DNA of 64,000 nt from an uncultured Reyranella sp. (GTDB taxonomy: Bacteria > Pseudomonadota > Alphaproteobacteria > Reyranellales > Reyranellaceae). Below, piece by piece: positions 59,173 to 64,000 of this stretch (the first letter of the stretch is position 1; each line of letters starts with the position of its first letter). The position numbers and the translations under genes were made by a program. The notes beneath the pieces are model-generated. The model was not told the origin of the DNA. It saw only the letters and a list, made by a program, of their open reading frames with translations, and made no database searches. The stretch covers positions 1 to 64,000 of the forward strand of contig NZ_CAMFKM010000009.1 of assembly GCF_945957355.1 (NCBI RefSeq). Direction: 5' to 3'.

Positions 59173-59877
59173 ATGAAAGAGGAAACGTACCGCCGGCCTG
59201 CGCCGGGAGAGCACCATCCACCAAACCGCTCGCCTGCCTACAAGTCGACGGTGAGCCGTTCACCGTCGAAGCCGGCGATCGTGCTGCCGCACACGCTGTC
59301 GGAAATCACCGGGCCACTCCTGCGCGAGGAGCGGCTCGATGCCGGCGAGAACGATCTCACGCGCCAGCGCATGGGCGAGCCCCTGGGGGAGAGGATCATC
59401 GTTCAGGGCAGGGTCCTCGACGAGGATGGCCGGCCGGTGGCCGGGGCCCTGGTCGAGATCTGGCAGTGCAATGCGGCCGGTCGCTATCATCATCCCGGTG
59501 ACCAGCATGATGCGCCGCTCGATCCGAATTTCCAGGGCGGGGGCCGGACGCGCGCCGATGCCGACGGCCACTACGAATTCATCACAATCAAGCCCGGTGC
59601 CTATCCCTGGGGCAACCACCACAATGCCTGGCGGCCGGCGCATATCCATTTCTCGCTGTTCGGGCCGGCCTTCGCCACGCGCCTGATCACGCAGATGTAT
59701 TTCCCGCAGGACCCATTGCTGCTCTTCGATCCCATCTACAATTCGGTGCCCGAAGGCGCACGGGCCCGCCTGCAGGCCGCCTTCGATATGGAGGCGACGC
59801 AACCGGGCTGGGCGCTGGCCTATCGCTTCGACATCGTGCTGCGCGGCCGCAACGCCACGCCGATGGAGAACACATGA
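59173..59877 (+). CDS. pcaH: protocatechuate 3,4-dioxygenase subunit beta
   Basis: ERIIVQGRVLDEDGRPVAGALVEIWQCNAAGRYHHPGDQHDAPLDPNFQGGGRTRADADGHYEFITIKPGAYPWGNHHNAWRPAHIHFSLFG. Confidence 0.94.
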   Translation: MKEETYRRPAPGEHHPPNRSPAYKSTVSRSPSKPAIVLPHTLSEITGPLLREERLDAGENDLTRQRMGEPLGERIIVQGRVLDEDGRPVAGALVEIWQCNAAGRYHHPGDQHDAPLDPNFQGGGRTRADADGHYEFITIKPGAYPWGNHHNAWRPAHIHFSLFGPAFATRLITQMYFPQDPLLLFDPIYNSVPEGARARLQAAFDMEATQPGWALAYRFDIVLRGRNATPMENT

Positions 59878-60437
59878 GCCGCCTGCTGACCCCGTCGCAG
59901 ACGATCGGTCCGTTCTATTTCGGCACGGTCACCAACACCTGTCACCAGGACCTAGCGGCGCCGGGCGTCGCGGGTGAGAGGATCGAGATCGCCCTCACCC
60001 TGCATGACGCCGACGGCGCGATCGTGCCTGATGGTCTGTTGGAGATCTGGCAGGCCAACAGCCATGGTCGCTACAACCATCCCGAGGATCGCCGCAACCT
60101 GCCGCTCGATCCCGGATTCGAGGGTTTCGGACGCGCGTCGACCGACACGATGGGATGCGCTCGGTTCGGCACGGTGAGGCCCGGCCGCGTGCCCTGGCCG
60201 GCCGGCGGCCTGCAGGCGGCGCACATCAACATCTCCGTGTTCGCGCGTGGCGTCCTCAATCGTCTGGCGACGCGCCTCTATTTCGAGGGCGATCCGGCGC
60301 TGGCCGAAGATCCTGTGCTGGCGCTCATCGAGCCGGCGGGGCGCGCCACGCTGATCGCAACGCGCGATCGCGACGGCGTGTGGCGGCTGCCGATCCATCT
60401 CGGCGGTCCGACCGAAACCGTCTTCTTCGACTGCTGA
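59874..60437 (+). CDS. pcaG: protocatechuate 3,4-dioxygenase subunit alpha
   Basis: TPSQTIGPFYFG, LLEIWQANSHGRYNHPEDRRNLPLDPGFEGFGRASTD, VRPGRVPWPAGGLQAAHINISVFARGVLNRLATRLYF. Confidence 0.94.
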   Translation: MSRLLTPSQTIGPFYFGTVTNTCHQDLAAPGVAGERIEIALTLHDADGAIVPDGLLEIWQANSHGRYNHPEDRRNLPLDPGFEGFGRASTDTMGCARFGTVRPGRVPWPAGGLQAAHINISVFARGVLNRLATRLYFEGDPALAEDPVLALIEPAGRATLIATRDRDGVWRLPIHLGGPTETVFFDC

Positions 60438-60441
60438 ACGC

Positions 60442-61743
60442 ATGGCCGTTCGTCTCGTCTCTGCGCTGGGTTCCTCGGCCGCCACGGCCGATTGCTTCTC
60501 CGACACGGCAACCTTGCGCCATATGCTGAGCTTCGAGGCGGCGCTCGCCGAAGCAACCGCGGCTGCCGGCCTGATCCCGAAGCGCGCGGCGTCGATCATC
60601 GCCAAGGCCTGCGATCCGTCCCTGTACGATCCCGCGCCGCTCGCTGCCGCTGCGCGCCGGACGGCGACGCTTACCGTGCCGGTCGTGAAGGCGCTGACCG
60701 AACAGGTCCGTCAACGCGATGTGAAGGCGGCCGACTATGTCCATTGGGGTGCCACCAGCCAGGACGTGATCGACACGGCGATGGTGCTGCAGCTCGGCGA
60801 GGCGCTGCCGCCGCTCCTGAAGACGCTCGATGGTATCGTCGCGGCCCTTGCGCGTCTGGCGAAGAAGCATCGTGCGACGCCGATGCTGGGACGGACGCTG
60901 CTGCAGCCGGCAACGCCGCTGGCGCTGGGGCAGAAGATCGCCGGCTGGGCTTCCGACATCGCGCGCGCGAAGCGCCGGCTCGCAGAGAGCTTCGACGAAA
61001 CGCAGGTTCTCCAGTTCGGCGGCGCGTCGGGAAGCCTGACGGCGCTGGGTCCGGAAGCCGGCCAGGTCATGCAGGTGCTGGCGAAGCGGTTGAAGCTCGC
61101 GCTGCCGCCGGGGCCCTGGTTCACGCAGCGCGTGCGTGTCGCGGCGGTCGCGCAGGATTGCGCCCTGGTCGTCGGTTCCCTCGCCAAGGCGTCGCGCGAC
61201 ATCGCCTTGATGATGCAGATCGAGGTGGGCGAGGCGGCGGAACCGTCGGGTCCCGGTCGCGGCAGCTCATCGACCATGCCGCACAAGCGCAACCCGGTCA
61301 GCGCCGCGCTCGTCCTGTCGGCGGCGACGCGGGCGCCGATGCTGGCCGCGACGATCGTGGCGGCCATGCCGCAGGAGCATGAGCGCGCGCTGGGCGGATG
61401 GCAGGCCGAATGGCCGACCCTCTCCGCGCTGGTCGAATGCCTGGGATCGGCCGTAGAGGCGATGGCGGAAGTGGCCTCCGGACTGGTCCTCGAGCCCGAC
61501 GCGCTGCAGGCCAACATGGATGCCGCCGAGGCCGCCGTCCTCGCCGAGCGCGCAACCTTCCTGCTGGCCCGGAAGATGGGCAAGCACGAGGCGCACGCGC
61601 TGGTCGAGAAGGCGCTGGCCCGGGGCGGGTCCTTCGTCGAGGCGCTCGGCCGGCTCGAAAAGGAACTGGCCGACGAAGCCGCGCTCCTCGGCTATTCGCC
61701 GGCGTTCGTCGATCGTCTGCTGGCGGACCTCAAACGTAAGTGA
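60442..61743 (+). CDS. pcaB: 3-carboxy-cis,cis-muconate cycloisomerase
   Basis: Fumarase/aspartase family signature GSSTMPHKRNPVSAALV, VHWGATSQDVIDTAMVLQ; downstream of pcaHG. Confidence 0.9.
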   Translation: MAVRLVSALGSSAATADCFSDTATLRHMLSFEAALAEATAAAGLIPKRAASIIAKACDPSLYDPAPLAAAARRTATLTVPVVKALTEQVRQRDVKAADYVHWGATSQDVIDTAMVLQLGEALPPLLKTLDGIVAALARLAKKHRATPMLGRTLLQPATPLALGQKIAGWASDIARAKRRLAESFDETQVLQFGGASGSLTALGPEAGQVMQVLAKRLKLALPPGPWFTQRVRVAAVAQDCALVVGSLAKASRDIALMMQIEVGEAAEPSGPGRGSSSTMPHKRNPVSAALVLSAATRAPMLAATIVAAMPQEHERALGGWQAEWPTLSALVECLGSAVEAMAEVASGLVLEPDALQANMDAAEAAVLAERATFLLARKMGKHEAHALVEKALARGGSFVEALGRLEKELADEAALLGYSPAFVDRLLADLKRK

Positions 61744-62281
61744 CCTTCAGGATCTCGATCTCTTCCTCGCCGCCGGGCGTGTTCATCCGCACGGCGTCGC
61801 CTTCATGGGCCCGCATGACGGCGCGCGCGATGGGCGAGATCCAGCTCACATGGCCGCGACCCGGATCGACCTCGTCGACGCCCACGATCTTGATGGTGCG
61901 TTCCTCGTCCTTCGAATTGACGTAAGTCACGGTGGCGCCGAAGAACACCTGGTCGGTCTTGGGCCGCTTGGCCGGATCGACGACCTCCGAACGCTCGAGC
62001 CGCTTGCTCAGGAACCGGATGCGGCGGTCGATCTCGCGCAGGCGCTTCTTGCCATAGAGATAGTCGCCGTTCTCCGAGCGGTCGCCATTGGCCGCCGCCC
62101 ACGACACGACCTGCACGACCTCGGGGCGCTCCTTGCGCATGAGCGTCATCAGCTCGTCCCGCATGCGCTCGAAGCCCTGCGGGGTCATGTAGTTCTTGGC
62201 GCCGGCCGGCAATCCCCCGACATCGTCGGGCAGGTCGTCCTCGTCGCCGTCGTCGCTTTCCTTGGTGAAGGCCTTGCTCAT
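61730..62281 (-). CDS. greB: GreA/GreB family transcription elongation factor (GreB-like)
   Basis: YMTPQGFERMRDELMTLMRKERPEVVQVVSWAAANGDRSENGDYLYGKKRLREIDRRIRFLSKRLERSEVVDP. Confidence 0.9.
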   Translation of the reverse strand: MSKAFTKESDDGDEDDLPDDVGGLPAGAKNYMTPQGFERMRDELMTLMRKERPEVVQVVSWAAANGDRSENGDYLYGKKRLREIDRRIRFLSKRLERSEVVDPAKRPKTDQVFFGATVTYVNSKDEERTIKIVGVDEVDPGRGHVSWISPIARAVMRAHEGDAVRMNTPGGEEEIEILKVTYV

Positions 62282-62311
62282 TCTGGTCCTTAATCTATCA
62301 AGTCGGAGCCG

Positions 62312-63142
62312 ATGACCACCAGCCCGTCTCCGACCCCATCCCCCCGCATGCAGCGTGCTTCCGGCGAAAGCCGGGTCACCTTCGACCTGCGGGACGGCAG
62401 GACTCGCCTGGGCGACCTCTATCAACGCGATCCCTGCCGGGTCTTGTTCCCGAAATCCGAGCCGGGCGAACCGCCGCAGGCGGTCATGATCACCACCTCA
62501 GGCGGCGTGACGGGCGGCGATGCCCTCAGGATGGCGGTCGAGATCGGGCCCGGTGCCGCGGCGGTGGCAACCACCCAGGCGGCCGAGAAGATCTATCGCG
62601 CCTCGAAGGGAAGCGATCCCTGCGCGATCGACGTCGACGTGCGGGTCGGCGAGGGCGCGGCGCTTGACTGGCTGCCGCAGGAGACCATCGTCTTCGAGGG
62701 CGCGCGGCTGAAGCGCCGAACGGTGGCCGAAGTGGTCGAAGGTGGCTCGCTGCTCGCCTGTGAAATGGTGGTGCTGGGGCGTGGCGCTTCGGGTGAGCGT
62801 TTCACGTCCGGCCTGTTGCTGGACGCCTGGTCGGTGCGCCGCCCGGGCCGCCTGGTCTGGACCGATACGCTGCGGGTTGAGGGCGAGACGCCCGATGGCG
62901 CCGGTTTCGGCGCGGCCAATGCGCTGGCGACGGTGATCGGCGTATGGGATGCGCCGCAAGTTCATTTCGAGAAGGCGCGGAGCCTGCTCGACGCTGCAGA
63001 CGAAGTGCGTGCGGGCGTCACCGTCGTGAACGGCATCCTGGTCGCGCGCCTGCTGGGCGAAGCAACCGCGGTGAGGCAGGCGACCATCCGTTTTCTCACC
63101 GAGTTTCGCGGCCGCCGGCTGCCCCGCGTTTGGCATGTTTGA
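62312..63142 (+). CDS. ureD: urease accessory protein UreD
   Basis: PPQAVMITTSGGVTGGDALRMAVEIGPGAAAVATTQAAEKIYRAS...LDWLPQETIVFEGARLKRR. Confidence 0.93.
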   Translation: MTTSPSPTPSPRMQRASGESRVTFDLRDGRTRLGDLYQRDPCRVLFPKSEPGEPPQAVMITTSGGVTGGDALRMAVEIGPGAAAVATTQAAEKIYRASKGSDPCAIDVDVRVGEGAALDWLPQETIVFEGARLKRRTVAEVVEGGSLLACEMVVLGRGASGERFTSGLLLDAWSVRRPGRLVWTDTLRVEGETPDGAGFGAANALATVIGVWDAPQVHFEKARSLLDAADEVRAGVTVVNGILVARLLGEATAVRQATIRFLTEFRGRRLPRVWHV

Positions 63143-63146
63143 TGCA
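63130..63146 (+). promoter_or_regulatory. Possible weak sigma-54-type site upstream of ureA
   Basis: TTGGCATGTTTGATGCA; GG-N10-GC spacing with mismatches to consensus. Confidence 0.3.
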
Positions 63147-63194
63147 AACTGGGTCGCGCTATAGTCGGGCCCAACCGGCAGGGGGAAACGGTCG

Positions 63195-63497
63195 ATGAAT
63201 TTGACGCCGCGCGAGAAAGACAAGCTTCTGGTGGCCATGGCGGCCGTGGTGGCACGCCGTCGTCTGGAGCGCGGCGTGAAGCTCAATTATCCCGAGGCGG
63301 TGGCGCTGATCACCGATTTCGTCGTCGAGGGCGCGCGCGACGGCCGTTCGGTCGCCGACCTGATGCGCGACGGCGCCCACGTGATCTCGCGGGCCCAAGT
63401 GATGGACGGCATCGCCGACATGCTGGCCGAGATCCAGGTCGAGGCGACCTTTCCCGACGGCACCAAGCTCGTCACCGTCCACGCGCCGATTCGCTGA
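63195..63497 (+). CDS. ureA: urease subunit gamma
   Basis: [57 protein letters not shown]...[14 protein letters not shown]. Confidence 0.96.
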   Translation: MNLTPREKDKLLVAMAAVVARRRLERGVKLNYPEAVALITDFVVEGARDGRSVADLMRDGAHVISRAQVMDGIADMLAEIQVEATFPDGTKLVTVHAPIR

Positions 63498-63508
63498 GGA
63501 GAGACGCC

Positions 63509-64000
63509 ATGATCCCGGGTGAAATCTTCCCCAGCGCCGGTGAGCTCGAACTCAACAAGGGCCGCAACCCGATCACCATCGAGGTCGCCAACACCGGCGA
63601 CCGCCCCATCCAGGTCGGCAGCCACTATCATTTCTTCGAAACCAACGACGCGTTGAAGTTCGACCGCAAGCGGGCGAAGGGCATGCGGCTCGACATCGCC
63701 GCCGGCACCGCCGTGCGTTTCGAGCCCGGCCAGTCGCGCACCGTGCGGCTCACGCCCTACCTCGGCGGGCGCGAGAGCCACGGCTTCCAGGGCAAGGTGG
63801 GCGGCAAGCTGGGCCCGATCGCCAAGGTCGGACCGTCGAGCGAAGGCCCGACGCGAATCTCGCGCTCGGCCTATGTCCACATGTTCGGGCCCACCGTCGG
63901 CGACAAGGTGCGGCTGGCCGACACGGACCTCTTCATCGAGGTCGAGAAGGACCACACGATCTACGGCGAGGAGGTCAAGTTCGGCGGCGGCAAGGTGATC
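63509..64000 (+). CDS. ureBC: urease beta-alpha (UreB-UreC) fusion, 3' end outside window
   Basis: ATG 63509; open to window end: [19 protein letters not shown]...[129 protein letters not shown]; UreB then UreC N-terminus with no stop. Confidence 0.88.
   Translation, partial: MIPGEIFPSAGELELNKGRNPITIEVANTGDRPIQVGSHYHFFETNDALKFDRKRAKGMRLDIAAGTAVRFEPGQSRTVRLTPYLGGRESHGFQGKVGGKLGPIAKVGPSSEGPTRISRSAYVHMFGPTVGDKVRLADTDLFIEVEKDHTIYGEEVKFGGGKVI

Overview
High-GC window that reads as an alphaproteobacterial chromosome. The GC level, Bug/TctC receptors, crotonase/SDR/acyl-CoA dehydrogenase sets and EcfG-type promoters suggest a Rhodospirillales/Reyranella-like organism; that placement is inference. 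About 50 protein-coding genes are supported. No rRNA, tRNA, CRISPR, IS or prophage signal was recognised. Most of the window is catabolic or housekeeping: a divergent IlvD/Edd dehydratase, hydantoinase A/B plus TctC, trehalose otsB-GH15-otsA, feoA-feoB-PepSY, beta-oxidation type genes, a complete tctBAC, a single-chain biotin carboxylase/BCCP/carboxyltransferase, and pcaHGB. The most interesting part is the right end. An atzF-like allophanate hydrolase is divergent from an atzG-atzE-atzH-like operon, with a near-consensus sigma-54 site and a palindrome in the shared intergenic region. About 7 kb further on lies ureD-ureA and an open reading frame that runs from UreB into UreC with no stop codon (a candidate UreB-UreC fusion, cut by the window edge). 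Another clear regulatory signal is a pair of divergent EcfG-type promoters (GGAAC-N16-CGTT on both strands) between csbD and the trehalose operon. All calls come from reading the sequence and the supplied ORF translations; no database search was run.
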